Shown: one piece after another, positions 9,000-17,399 of the stretch | Layout: every line of letters begins with the position of its first letter | Position numbering within the stretch: position 1 is the first letter of the stretch | DNA from: Nocardia sp. BMG111209 | GTDB taxonomy: Bacteria; Actinomycetota; Actinomycetes; Mycobacteriales; Mycobacteriaceae | NCBI RefSeq assembly: GCF_000381925.1 | Contig: NZ_KB907307.1 | Location: 2,604,001-2,668,000 of the forward strand | Length of the DNA: 64,000 bases | Direction: 5' to 3' | The notes under the pieces: generated by a model | Seen by the model: only the letters and a program-made list of their open reading frames with translations | The model's database searches: none | Told to the model about the DNA's origin: nothing | Translations under genes and position numbers: made by a program

Positions 9000-9954
9000 T
9001 CAGTGCTGTCGGATGACGGTCCGGTAGGTCGCGGGCGAGATCCGGTGCCTGGCGCCGAACAGGCGCCGGAAATGCCGTGTGTCGGTGTAACCACACGCGG
9101 CGGCGATCTCGTCGATGCTCCGGTCGGTCGTCGAGAGCAGCGCCTCGGCATGCGACATCCGCAGTTCCTGCTGATATTTCAACGGCGTGGTCCCGGTGGC
9201 TTCGGCGAAGGCCCGGCTGAGCCCGCGGCGACAGATGCACTGCCGCACCGAGGGATTCGAGGGTGTGCGGCGACCCGAAGTCGGTTGTCAGAATGTCCTG
9301 GACCCGATGCACCGCCGGATTCAGATGGTCACGGTGGGCCAGGAACGGGCTCATCGGCGCGGCGGATCCGTTGCGGCGCACGAACACCACGAGCTCACCC
9401 GCGACCGCCGCGGCCAGCGCCGGTCCGTGCCGCAACTCCAGCAACGACAGCGCCAGATCGATACCGGAGGCGATTCCCGCGCTGGTACTCACCCGCCCGT
9501 CGTGGACGAACAGCACATCGTCGACCACCTGCGCGGTCGGATACCGCTGCCGCATCGCGGCGAGCACACTCCGATGACTGGTGCAGGTCCGTCCGTCGAG
9601 CAACCCCGCCTCACCGAGCACGAGCGCGCCGGTGCAGATCGACGCCAGATGCGCACCCGCGCCGAAGGCGGCCCGCACCCAGTCGAGCACCTCCGGCGGG
9701 ACCGGTCCGGTATCCGTGGCGCGATAGCCGCTGAGGTCCGGACCGGCGATCACCACCAGATCGTCGGCGCCGACCGGCATGAGCTCCCCGAGCCCGCACA
9801 ACCCGAGCCCCTGCGCGCTGACCGTCGCGCGCTCCCCGCCGACGAAACTCAGCGCGTAATCCGCACCCGCATGCGCCGCGGCCGAGAACACCTGCGCGGG
9901 ACCGGACAGATCCAGCAGGTTGACCTTCGGCAGAACCAGGAACACGACGTTCAC
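9000..9954 (-). pseudogene. GlxA-family AraC regulator with apparent frameshift
   Basis: N-terminal DJ-1/PfpI domain (residues 1-190, nucleophile-position C107 in SICTGA) followed by the start of an AraC helix-turn-helix. After SLGAAVHLS the frame changes: the rest of the AraC domain (GLSRAFAEATGTTPLKYQQ and on to a normal C-terminus ending in RTVIRQH) continues in another frame at about 9230-9000. Family members read H-x-S-P-R-x-L-x-R-x-F here, which is restored by adding two bases near 9225, inside a CCGCGGG tract. It is either a true inactivating deletion or a sequencing error. It would have regulated the adjacent membrane DJ-1 gene. Confidence 0.75.
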
Positions 9955-10058
9955 ACACTCGACCGTATCCAGCGTGAACGGTCACGGTAAGGCCCGATCA
10001 CGCACATCGACCGGACGGATCCGGCAGTCCGCACACCGGGTTCGACATGCCGGCCGGG

Positions 10059-11564
10059 TCAGGTGGTGCGCGACAGTATCGCCAGCAGCAGTTCGGCGCG
10101 CACGCGAGCGAGGTTCAGATCGCAGTCGATGATCGACCCGATCGCGCCGATCCGGTTGCGCATGGTGTGCCGGTGTACGCCGAGGGCGGTCGCCGCCGAC
10201 TCCCAGTGGCCGTTGGCCTCGAGGAAGGCGCGCAGGGATCCGAAGAGTTCGGTGCCGTGCACCCGGTCGTGCTCGATCAGCGGGTCCAGGACGGCGGTGG
10301 CGACCGTGTCGAGGACGGCCCTGGTGGTCGCGGAGGCCAGCAGGGCCGTACCGGTCGCCGGACCGAATTCCAGTGGCGCGTCGCCGAGGGCGGCGGCCGA
10401 GGCGGCCAGCGTCGCGGCGTCGACGGCCTCGGTCACCTGCGCGAGGGGATGTGGTGCGCTGAGCCCGATCCGGATTCGCTGCCGCAGCGGGCCGCGCAAC
10501 CGATCGGACAGGCGGTGTGCGAATGCCGGTGCGCCCTGCGCCGGTAGCGCCACGATCGTCCGCTGCGGTGCCACCGCGATGAACCGGGGCAGGTCGGTTC
10601 GCTCGAGTACGTCGGCGATCTCGCGTCCGGCGTCGGCCGCATCGGCGTCGGACACGCAGCGCACCACCATGATTCGGATCCGGCCGTGTGCGTCGGCGGC
10701 CGCGGCGAGCTGATCCCGGGCAGGCGAGGACTCTCCGGCCGAGCCGAGGACGAGCTCGAAAGCCTGGGTGTTCAACGACTGTTGTATCGACTCGAGCCGG
10801 GCGGTCTTCGCGAATTCCAGCGCGAGCAGCGAGACCGCGTGCCCGAGCAGGATGCGGCCGATATTGCTGAGCGGCGCCGCGGTGACCGCGACCAGCCGGC
10901 CGTATCGCTTGCGCCCCACCGCGATCTGCTGCCAGGTGACGGTCCCGCCCGCGGGATCGGTGGATACGCCGCTGTCGGCGGAGATTTCGGCGGGAAGGTC
11001 CGGAACCGCTTCCGGCGGAGCGGAATACCGGACCGTACCCGCGCGGTCCAGCATCACGATCGTGCCGCCGAGGGAGCCGGCCAGTTCCCGGACGACCGCG
11101 GGCGCGCCACCGGCGACCACGGCCCGGGTCATGCGGGGCTGCGCCCGGGAGGCCTGCACGGCTTCCTCGTACCGCAGTTCCGCCAGTCGCTCGGAGACAC
11201 GCTTGATGACGGCCGCGAACGGTGTCGGCAGGGGCACCTCGAGCAGCGGCAGGCCGATCCGGTCGGCGGTCCGGATCAGATCGCCGGGGATCTCCGGATG
11301 GGACAGGCCGATGCCGAATCCGAGCCCCGCCACGCCGCAGGCCTGCAATCCCCGCAGGTAGGCGGTGCGGCCCTGCCACGAACCGGGCAGACGCAAGCCG
11401 GTCGTCAGCACCAGCTCACCACCGGACAGCCAGGGGAAGGGTTTACCGAGTTCCGTGGTCAGCACCAGGTCGATCTCGTGATCCAGGCCCTGGTCGCCGC
11501 CGCGCAGTCGCAGCGCCAGATCGGCCTGGGCCAGCACCCAGCGCAGGGAGACCGCCGGTGTCAT
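10059..11564 (-). CDS. PucR-family regulator, probable GABA-pathway regulator
   Basis: 501-aa regulator with an N-terminal PucR purine-catabolism-type domain (residues 1-125, with the typical GGELVLTTG motif), a middle GGDEF-like sensor region and a C-terminal PucR helix-turn-helix (LGVHRHTMRNRIGAIGSI). The start is the ATG at 11564; upstream codons in frame are isoleucine/arginine repeats coming from a hexamer repeat and are not coding. It diverges from gabT-gabD across 158 bp, the classic arrangement for a pathway-specific regulator of 4-aminobutyrate catabolism. The effector (GABA or succinate semialdehyde) is inferred. Confidence 0.88.
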   Translation of the reverse strand: MTPAVSLRWVLAQADLALRLRGGDQGLDHEIDLVLTTELGKPFPWLSGGELVLTTGLRLPGSWQGRTAYLRGLQACGVAGLGFGIGLSHPEIPGDLIRTADRIGLPLLEVPLPTPFAAVIKRVSERLAELRYEEAVQASRAQPRMTRAVVAGGAPAVVRELAGSLGGTIVMLDRAGTVRYSAPPEAVPDLPAEISADSGVSTDPAGGTVTWQQIAVGRKRYGRLVAVTAAPLSNIGRILLGHAVSLLALEFAKTARLESIQQSLNTQAFELVLGSAGESSPARDQLAAAADAHGRIRIMVVRCVSDADAADAGREIADVLERTDLPRFIAVAPQRTIVALPAQGAPAFAHRLSDRLRGPLRQRIRIGLSAPHPLAQVTEAVDAATLAASAAALGDAPLEFGPATGTALLASATTRAVLDTVATAVLDPLIEHDRVHGTELFGSLRAFLEANGHWESAATALGVHRHTMRNRIGAIGSIIDCDLNLARVRAELLLAILSRTT

Positions 11565-11690
11565 CGGCGCCGCACGCCGTTCGTCCGGGCCCCGGCGGCC
11601 GCGATTGGACGAAATGGCGAATCCATGGCAGCAGATTGTACAGATCGGCCCTGTCGCAGGTCGGCGTGCGGGCACAGACTTCGGTTGTCG

Positions 11691-11708
11691 AATCCGAATC
11701 CGAATCCG
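11691..11708. repeat. AATCCG hexamer, three tandem copies
   Basis: Three perfect copies of AATCCG lie 15 bp before the gabT start and end next to its ribosome-binding site (GAGGGGAG). They lie in the divergent regulator/gabT promoter region and may be direct-repeat binding sites or a simple slippage repeat. Confidence 0.6.
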
Positions 11709-11722
11709 AGGGGAGCCCACCG

Positions 11723-13066
11723 ATGACGTACTCAGGGCAGCGACTGCCGCAGAAACGCTCACTCGTCACCGCGCTGCCCGGTCCCCGATCCGAGGCGCTG
11801 ACCGCCCGCCGGGACCGGGTGGTGGCCGCCGGAGTCGGTTCCTCGGTGCCGGTGTACGCGGCCGACGCCGACGGCGGTGTCATCGTCGACGTCGACGGCA
11901 ATTCGCTGATCGATCTCGGTTCGGGTATCGCCGTGACCGGTGTCGGCGCCTCCCATCCGGCGGTCGCGGCCGCCATCGCCGAGCAGGCCGCGCGGTTCAC
12001 CCACACCTGTTTCATGGTCACCCCCTACGAGGGCTATGTCCGGGTCGCCGAGGAACTGGCGGAGTTGACGCCCGGCGATCACGCCAAGCGCACCGCGCTG
12101 TTCAACTCCGGCGCCGAGGCGGTCGAGAACGCGATCAAGGTGGCGCGGCTCGCGACGGGCCGCAGCGCGGTGGTGGCCTTCGACCACGCCTACCACGGCC
12201 GGACCAACCTCACGCTGGCGCTGACCGCGAAGGCGATGCCGTACAAGGCGCACTTCGGGCCGTTCGCACCCGATATCCATCGGGTGCCGATGTCGTACCC
12301 GTATCGCGACCCCGCCGGGCTGACCGGCGCGCAGGCCGCGGCGCGGGCCATCGAGCAGATCGAACGGCAGATCGGCGCCGATTCCGTGGCCGCGGTGGTC
12401 ATCGAACCGATCCAGGGGGAAGGCGGTTTCATCGTGCCGGCGCCGGGATTCCTTCCGGCACTGGCGGATTGGGCCACGGCGCACGGTGTGGTCTTCATCG
12501 CCGACGAGGTGCAGACCGGTCTCGCCCGGACCGGCGCCTGGTTCGCCAGTGCGCACGAGGGTGTCGTGCCCGACATCGTCACGATGGCGAAGGGGATCGC
12601 CGGCGGGATGCCGCTGGCGGCGATCACCGGCCGCGCGGAACTGCTCGACGCGGTGCACGCCGGCGGCCTCGGCGGCACCTACGGCGGAAATCCCGTCGCC
12701 TGCGCCGCGGCCCTGGCGACGCTGGAGGTGATGCGCACGGAGGATCTGCCGGCGCGAGCGCGGCGGATCGAGGAGATCGCGCGGCCGCGACTGTCCGCCC
12801 TGGCCGGCGAGCTGGCGGTGGTGGGCGACGTCCGTGGCCGCGGCGCGATGCTGGCCCTCGAACTGGTCGAGCCCGGCGGCGCCGATCCCGCCCCCGCACT
12901 GGCGAAAACGGTGGCCGCCGAAGCGCTTTCGCACGGAGTGGTCGTGCTCACCTGCGGCAGTTACGGCAACGTGATCCGCCTGCTCCCCCCGCTGGTGATC
13001 GGCGACGACCTGCTGTCCGACGGACTGGATGTGCTCGCGCAGGCGCTGCGCACCCACGGCCGCTGA
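11723..13066 (+). CDS. gabT: 4-aminobutyrate aminotransferase
   Basis: 447-aa PLP-dependent class III aminotransferase. It moves the amino group of GABA to 2-oxoglutarate, giving succinate semialdehyde and glutamate. Seen: the PLP-phosphate loop SGAEAVENAIKVAR near residue 133, the EPIQGEGGF motif near 228, DEVQTG near 261 (Asp that bonds the pyridine nitrogen), and the Schiff-base Lys at residue 290 in MAKGIAGGMP. ATG at 11723 follows GAGGGGAG. It is followed 29 bp later by a succinate-semialdehyde dehydrogenase, which supports GABA over other omega-amino acids. Confidence 0.93.
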   Translation: MTYSGQRLPQKRSLVTALPGPRSEALTARRDRVVAAGVGSSVPVYAADADGGVIVDVDGNSLIDLGSGIAVTGVGASHPAVAAAIAEQAARFTHTCFMVTPYEGYVRVAEELAELTPGDHAKRTALFNSGAEAVENAIKVARLATGRSAVVAFDHAYHGRTNLTLALTAKAMPYKAHFGPFAPDIHRVPMSYPYRDPAGLTGAQAAARAIEQIERQIGADSVAAVVIEPIQGEGGFIVPAPGFLPALADWATAHGVVFIADEVQTGLARTGAWFASAHEGVVPDIVTMAKGIAGGMPLAAITGRAELLDAVHAGGLGGTYGGNPVACAAALATLEVMRTEDLPARARRIEEIARPRLSALAGELAVVGDVRGRGAMLALELVEPGGADPAPALAKTVAAEALSHGVVVLTCGSYGNVIRLLPPLVIGDDLLSDGLDVLAQALRTHGR

Positions 13067-13095
13067 GATCTACCGACCCGGAAGGGAATCGACGA

Positions 13096-14550
13096 ATGTC
13101 CGATCTGACCGCCCTGTCGACCACGGTGCCCACCGGACTGTGGCTGGCCGGAGAACAGCTGCCCGCCGGCTCCGGAAAGACCTTCCCCGTCCACAATCCC
13201 GCGACGGGCGAGGTCTTGGCGGAGGTCGCGGACGCGGGTCCCGGCGACGGCCGGCGGGCACTGGACGCGGCGGCCCGCGCCCAGGCGGACTGGGCCGCGA
13301 CCCCGGCCCGCGACCGCGCCGAAATCCTGCGCCGGGCATGGGAATCGGTGATCGCGGCGCGCGACGACTTCGCCATGCTGATGACCCTGGAGATGGGTAA
13401 GCCGCTCGCCGAGTCCCACGGCGAGGTCACCTACGGCGCCGAATTCCTGCGCTGGTTCGCCGAGGAGGCGGTCCGCGTGCACGGCCGGTACGCGCGGTCG
13501 CCCTCGGGCACCGGCCGGATCCTCGTCACCAGGCAACCGGTCGGCCCGGTGCTCGCGATCATCCCGTGGAACTTCCCGCTGGCCATGGGAACTCGCAAGA
13601 TCGCGCCGGCGCTGGCGGCCGGCTGCACCATGGTGCTGAAGCCCGCCCCGGAGACGCCGCTGACCATGCTGCTGTTCGGGCAGGTGCTCGCCGACGCGGG
13701 CCTGCCGCCCGGCGTGCTGTCGATCCTGCCCACCTCCGATGCCGCCGGCCTGACCGATCCGCTGTTCGGCGATGCCCGGCTGCGGAAGATCACCTTCACC
13801 GGCTCCACACCGGTCGGAAAACTGTTGCAGGCCAAGGCCGCCGACCGGATGCTGCGCAGTTCGATGGAACTCGGTGGCAACGCGCCGTTCGTCGTGTTCG
13901 ACGACGCCGACATCGAATCCGCCGTCGCCGGAGCGATGCTCGCCAAGATGCGCAATCTGGGTGAGGCGTGCACCGCGGCCAACCGCTTCCACGTCGACAA
14001 TCGCGTCCGCGCGGAATTCACTGCGCGGCTGACGGATTCGATGAAGGCGCTGACGCTGGGCCCGGGATACGAACCCGGCGCTCAGGTCGGTCCGCTGATC
14101 AGTGCGAAGCAGCGCGACATCGTCGCCGAACTGGTCGACGATGCCGTCGCGAAGGGCGCCGTCGTGACCACCGGTGGCGCCCGCACCGGAAACGTCGGCT
14201 ACTACTTCGAGCCGACCGTACTCGCCGACGTGCCCGCGAACGCGCGGATCCTCCGGGAGGAGATCTTCGGCCCGGTCGCGGCCGTCACCGGCTTCGACGG
14301 CGAACAGGAAGGTATCGCCGCGGCCAACGACACCGAATTCGGCCTGGCCGCCTACATCTACACCGCCGGCCTCGAACGCGCGCTGCGGGTCGCCGAGCAG
14401 CTGGAATCGGGAATGGTCGGCATCAACCGGGGTGTGATCTCCGATGTCGCCGCCCCCTTCGGCGGCGTGAAGGAATCCGGTCTGGGCAGGGAAGGCGGGG
14501 TCGAGGGTATCGACGAATACCTGGAGACCAAATACCTCGCGCTGCCGTGA
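13096..14550 (+). CDS. gabD: Succinate-semialdehyde dehydrogenase
   Basis: 484-aa NAD(P)-dependent aldehyde dehydrogenase that oxidises succinate semialdehyde to succinate, completing the GABA shunt. Visible: PWNFPLAMGTRKIAPALAAG (cofactor and Asn region), FTGSTPVGK (Rossmann glycine motif), general base Glu258 in MELGGNAP, and nucleophile Cys292 in GEACTAANRF. The GEACTAANR sequence around the Cys is the GabD type. ATG at 13096 with GGAAGGGA upstream. Cotranscribed with gabT. Confidence 0.92.
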   Translation: MSDLTALSTTVPTGLWLAGEQLPAGSGKTFPVHNPATGEVLAEVADAGPGDGRRALDAAARAQADWAATPARDRAEILRRAWESVIAARDDFAMLMTLEMGKPLAESHGEVTYGAEFLRWFAEEAVRVHGRYARSPSGTGRILVTRQPVGPVLAIIPWNFPLAMGTRKIAPALAAGCTMVLKPAPETPLTMLLFGQVLADAGLPPGVLSILPTSDAAGLTDPLFGDARLRKITFTGSTPVGKLLQAKAADRMLRSSMELGGNAPFVVFDDADIESAVAGAMLAKMRNLGEACTAANRFHVDNRVRAEFTARLTDSMKALTLGPGYEPGAQVGPLISAKQRDIVAELVDDAVAKGAVVTTGGARTGNVGYYFEPTVLADVPANARILREEIFGPVAAVTGFDGEQEGIAAANDTEFGLAAYIYTAGLERALRVAEQLESGMVGINRGVISDVAAPFGGVKESGLGREGGVEGIDEYLETKYLALP

Positions 14551-14696
14551 CCGCGGCGCCGGAGACCGGATCGGCCCAGTGGAGTTCGGCCGGATTGGTT
14601 CTTCTCTGCGCCACCGGCCCTCGATAACGTGCTGTCGTACAGCAGGACTCGGCACCCGGGGCCGGTGCCACGGCGGAGGACTCCACGGAATCACTT

Positions 14697-15236
14697 GTGA
14701 AAATCATCGAAACACCCACGATGGGTGCGACTCCCGCCCGCGACGCGGCGTGGACCTTCTATCGGGAGACGTTCGCCGAGATCAATACTCTTGCGGCACA
14801 ACGTCATCTGATGCGCCACGACGAGTTCACCGAAGTCATGACCGACGGCCGGATCACCAAATACGTACTGTCGGAAGAGAACGACGCCCTGCTCGGACTG
14901 GGCACGTCGACGAACGATCTGAGCGCCTGGCCGCTCATCTCACCCGCCTATTTCGAGCGGATGTATCCGGAGCAGTACGCGGCGGGGAAGCTGTGGTACA
15001 TCGGCTTCATCGGCGTCCGGGACGGTGTGCGCGGCGGGTTCGCGGCCATGCTGGAGGCGATGTCGGCGCCTCAGCGCCGGGTGGCGGGTGTCGCGCTGAT
15101 GGACTACTGCGCGTTCAACTTCGGCGAGCGCGATGTGCACTCGATCTCGCTACGGCTGCTCGAACGCTACAGCGCACCGCGGCCCCGGATCGTCGACACC
15201 CAGACCTTCGTCGCCTACGACTTCGGGGAGCGCTGA
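14697..15236 (+). CDS. Hypothetical protein, possible GNAT-like fold
   Basis: 179 aa, GTG start at 14697 (weak CGGAA before it; a better AGGAGG lies 17 bp upstream). I do not recognise the family. The layout (an N-terminal helix with FYRETFAEIN, alternating strands, LWYIGFIGVRDGVRGGF in the middle) recalls acyltransferases of the GNAT/autoinducer-synthase type, but no acetyl-CoA loop is clear. Its stop overlaps the start of an AdoMet-decarboxylase-like gene (TGATG), so the two are translationally coupled and probably act together. It follows the gab genes by 146 bp. Confidence 0.6.
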   Translation: MKIIETPTMGATPARDAAWTFYRETFAEINTLAAQRHLMRHDEFTEVMTDGRITKYVLSEENDALLGLGTSTNDLSAWPLISPAYFERMYPEQYAAGKLWYIGFIGVRDGVRGGFAAMLEAMSAPQRRVAGVALMDYCAFNFGERDVHSISLRLLERYSAPRPRIVDTQTFVAYDFGER

Positions 15237-15622
15237 TGCCGGGCCGGCCGGACCACCACGGCGTGGACGCGATGACCTTCGGCATGGAACTCATCCTCGA
15301 TCTCGACGGATGCGATCCGGCCGCGATCGGCGACGCCGACACGATCCGGGGCTATGCCCGCGAGTTGGTCGAGCTGATCGGCATGAAAGCCTACGGCGAG
15401 CCGATCATCGAGCACTTCGGTCACGACGACCCGGTCACCTCCGGCTACACCCTGGTGCAGCTCATCGAGACCTCCAGTGTCGTCGGGCATTTCAGCGAGC
15501 ACCTGGGCCGGGCATACCTGAACATCTTCTCCTGCCGGCGTTTCGACGCCGAGACGGCGCTGCGCTTCACCGCGGACTGGTTCGGGTCGCACGGGGCTCG
15601 CCAGACCATCATCGTCCGTTAG
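15236..15622 (+). CDS. Divergent S-adenosylmethionine decarboxylase-like proenzyme
   Basis: 128 aa, the size of a SpeD class 1B proenzyme. An ungapped match to the Thermotoga enzyme (as I recall it) places Ser80, His85 and Cys100 exactly where the pyruvoyl-forming Ser63, His68 and Cys83 lie (spacing 5 and 15). The usual Glu-Ser-His around the cleavage site is changed to Thr79-Ser80-Ser81. If it self-cleaves, the pyruvoyl group would form on Ser80. Possible roles: AdoMet decarboxylation for polyamine synthesis, or a changed amino-acid decarboxylase, since such neofunctionalised homologues are known. It overlaps the upstream unknown gene; the end overlaps the convergent oxidoreductase gene by 14 bp. 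Confidence 0.7.
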   Translation: MPGRPDHHGVDAMTFGMELILDLDGCDPAAIGDADTIRGYARELVELIGMKAYGEPIIEHFGHDDPVTSGYTLVQLIETSSVVGHFSEHLGRAYLNIFSCRRFDAETALRFTADWFGSHGARQTIIVR

Positions 15623-16628
15623 GAATACGGGCGCCGATCGCGATGGCGATCTTGCCGCGGGCCTGTCCGGCCTCGAGCACACGCACGGCCTCCGGCGCTC
15701 GGTCCAGCGGGTAGGTGGCGCCGACGGCCGGGGCGAGTTCGCCGGAAACGATCAGTCCGCGAAGGGTTTCCAGGTCGGCGCGGCCGGGCACGGCGACGAT
15801 CGCGGTCAGCCGCTGCCGCACGAACGGTGACAGCGCCAGCGCGTGCAGCGTGCGGCCCATGCCGAGCACCTGGCCGCCACCCTCGCCACCGACGACGACG
15901 AGCGTGCCGCGCGGGGTGAGCGCCCGCCGCAGCCGGGCGAAGCGGCTGCGGCCGCCGATGTCCACGATCAGGTCGTAGCGCTGCCCGGAGTCGGCGAAAT
16001 CGGTGGTGGTGTAGTCGATCACGTCGTCGGCGCCGAGCGACCGGACCAGATCCGCCTTGGCCGTACTGCATACACCGGTGACCCGGGCGCCGGACGCCTT
16101 GGCCAGTTGCACCGCATACGAACCCACGCCGCCGGACGCGCCGAGCACCAGGACGTGCTGACCGGGTCGCACCCGGCCGGCGATGCGCACGGCGCGCAGG
16201 GCCGTGACCCCGGAGACCGCGACGACGGCGGCCTGCGCGAAGCCCAGCCCGGCCGGTTTGTGCACGAGTTTGTCCTCGCCGGCGACCGCGTACTCCGCGA
16301 ACGAGCCACGGCCGACGCCGAACACCTCGTCGCCGACGGCGAACCTGGTCACCTTCGCGCCGACGGCGGCGACCGTGCCCGCGACATCCATCCCGGCGAC
16401 CCGGTTGCGCGGTCTGCCGAGGGCCAGCCGCGCCGCATACGGCTTTCCCGTCATCAGATGCCAGACGCCCCGGTCGAGACCGGCGGCCGCGACCTCCACC
16501 AGCACCTCGCCGTCCGCGACGGCGGGCCTGCCGACCTCGGCCGTCCGCAGTACGGCGGCCGAGCCGTAGCCGTTCTGCACAACCGCCCGCATGACCTCGC
16601 TCCGACCCGGATTCCCCATCGATCCCAT
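15609..16628 (-). CDS. Zinc-independent MDR oxidoreductase (quinone-reductase type)
   Basis: 339-aa medium-chain dehydrogenase/reductase. N-terminal GroES-like domain, then a Rossmann fold with VLVLGASGGVGSYAVQLAK near residue 162. No zinc-ligand cysteines are present, which fits NADPH:quinone reductase or enone reductase activity. ATG at 16628 is preceded by GGAGG at the right spacing. It is divergent from a TetR gene with a perfect 23-bp palindrome between them, so it is very likely repressed by that TetR and induced by a xenobiotic. The substrate is not predictable. Confidence 0.85.
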   Translation of the reverse strand: MGSMGNPGRSEVMRAVVQNGYGSAAVLRTAEVGRPAVADGEVLVEVAAAGLDRGVWHLMTGKPYAARLALGRPRNRVAGMDVAGTVAAVGAKVTRFAVGDEVFGVGRGSFAEYAVAGEDKLVHKPAGLGFAQAAVVAVSGVTALRAVRIAGRVRPGQHVLVLGASGGVGSYAVQLAKASGARVTGVCSTAKADLVRSLGADDVIDYTTTDFADSGQRYDLIVDIGGRSRFARLRRALTPRGTLVVVGGEGGGQVLGMGRTLHALALSPFVRQRLTAIVAVPGRADLETLRGLIVSGELAPAVGATYPLDRAPEAVRVLEAGQARGKIAIAIGARIPNGR

Positions 16629-16645
16629 TACCGAACCTCCAGACT

Positions 16646-16668
16646 TACTAAGTACGACGTACTTAGTA
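16646..16668. promoter_or_regulatory. TetR operator, perfect 23-bp palindrome
   Basis: TACTAAGTACG-A-CGTACTTAGTA: 11-bp perfect arms around one central base, between the divergent MDR and TetR genes. It sits 17 bp upstream of the MDR start, where it would block transcription. Highest-quality operator in the window. Confidence 0.85.
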
Positions 16669-16729
16669 CGGTACAGTGACCGGGGCAGATGTCAATCACA
16701 ATTTCCGGCCGAGAGGTGAGAGGAGCAGA

Positions 16730-17377
16730 GTGGAACGGATACCGCTGTCCCGGGAACGGGTGCTCGGCGAGGCGATCGCGATCGCGGACGAATCCGGCAT
16801 CGAGGGGCTGACCATGCGCTCCCTCGCCACGAGGCTCGGCGCCAAACCGATGTCGCTGTATCACCATGTCGCGAACAAGGAAGCCATCATCGACGGCATC
16901 ATCGACGTCGTCTTCGCCGAGATCGAACTGCCGCCGGAGGACACCGACTGGCGCACCGCGCTACGGCAACGCGCGCACTCGGCACGCGCGGTCCTGCGCC
17001 GGCACCCGTGGGCCACCCCGTTCATGGAGTCGCGGTCCCATCCCGGCCCCGCGACCCTGCGCCATCACGACGCGGTGTTGAAGACCTTGCGCCGCAACGG
17101 TTTCCCGCTCGCACTGGCCGGGCACGCCTACTCCCTGCTGGACTGCTATATCTACGGATTCGCCCTGGAGGAGGCCGCGCTGCCGTTCACCCCCCGCACC
17201 CTGGACGACGCCATGACCGGTTTCATGGACCAGTTCCGGCCCGACGAGTACCCGTATCTGGTCGAATTCGCGATGCAGCACGTGATGCGACCGGGATACG
17301 ACTACGCCGACGAATTCGACTTCGGGCTGGAACTGATCCTCGACGGCCTGGCGCGCGCGGCCCAGCGCGCGGAATGA
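16730..17377 (+). CDS. TetR/AcrR-family repressor (TetR_C type)
   Basis: 215-aa repressor. The N-terminal helix-turn-helix spans about residues 10-55 (TMRSLATRLGAKPMSLYHHV), and the rest is the tetracycline-repressor-type C-terminal domain with the HDAVLKTLRRNGF helix. GTG at 16730 has AGGAG five bases before it. It probably represses itself and the divergent MDR oxidoreductase through the 23-bp palindrome at 16646-16668. A short hairpin after the stop separates it from the convergent LLM gene. Confidence 0.9.
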   Translation: MERIPLSRERVLGEAIAIADESGIEGLTMRSLATRLGAKPMSLYHHVANKEAIIDGIIDVVFAEIELPPEDTDWRTALRQRAHSARAVLRRHPWATPFMESRSHPGPATLRHHDAVLKTLRRNGFPLALAGHAYSLLDCYIYGFALEEAALPFTPRTLDDAMTGFMDQFRPDEYPYLVEFAMQHVMRPGYDYADEFDFGLELILDGLARAAQRAE

Positions 17378-17379
17378 GG

Positions 17380-17396
17380 CCGTTGCGCCCCAACGG
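17380..17396. terminator. Small bidirectional hairpin between convergent genes
   Basis: CCGTTG at 17380-17385 pairs with CAACGG at 17391-17396 over a 5-nt loop in the 22-bp gap between two convergent stops. Short, so only a moderate terminator. Confidence 0.45.
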
Positions 17397-17399
17397 TTG

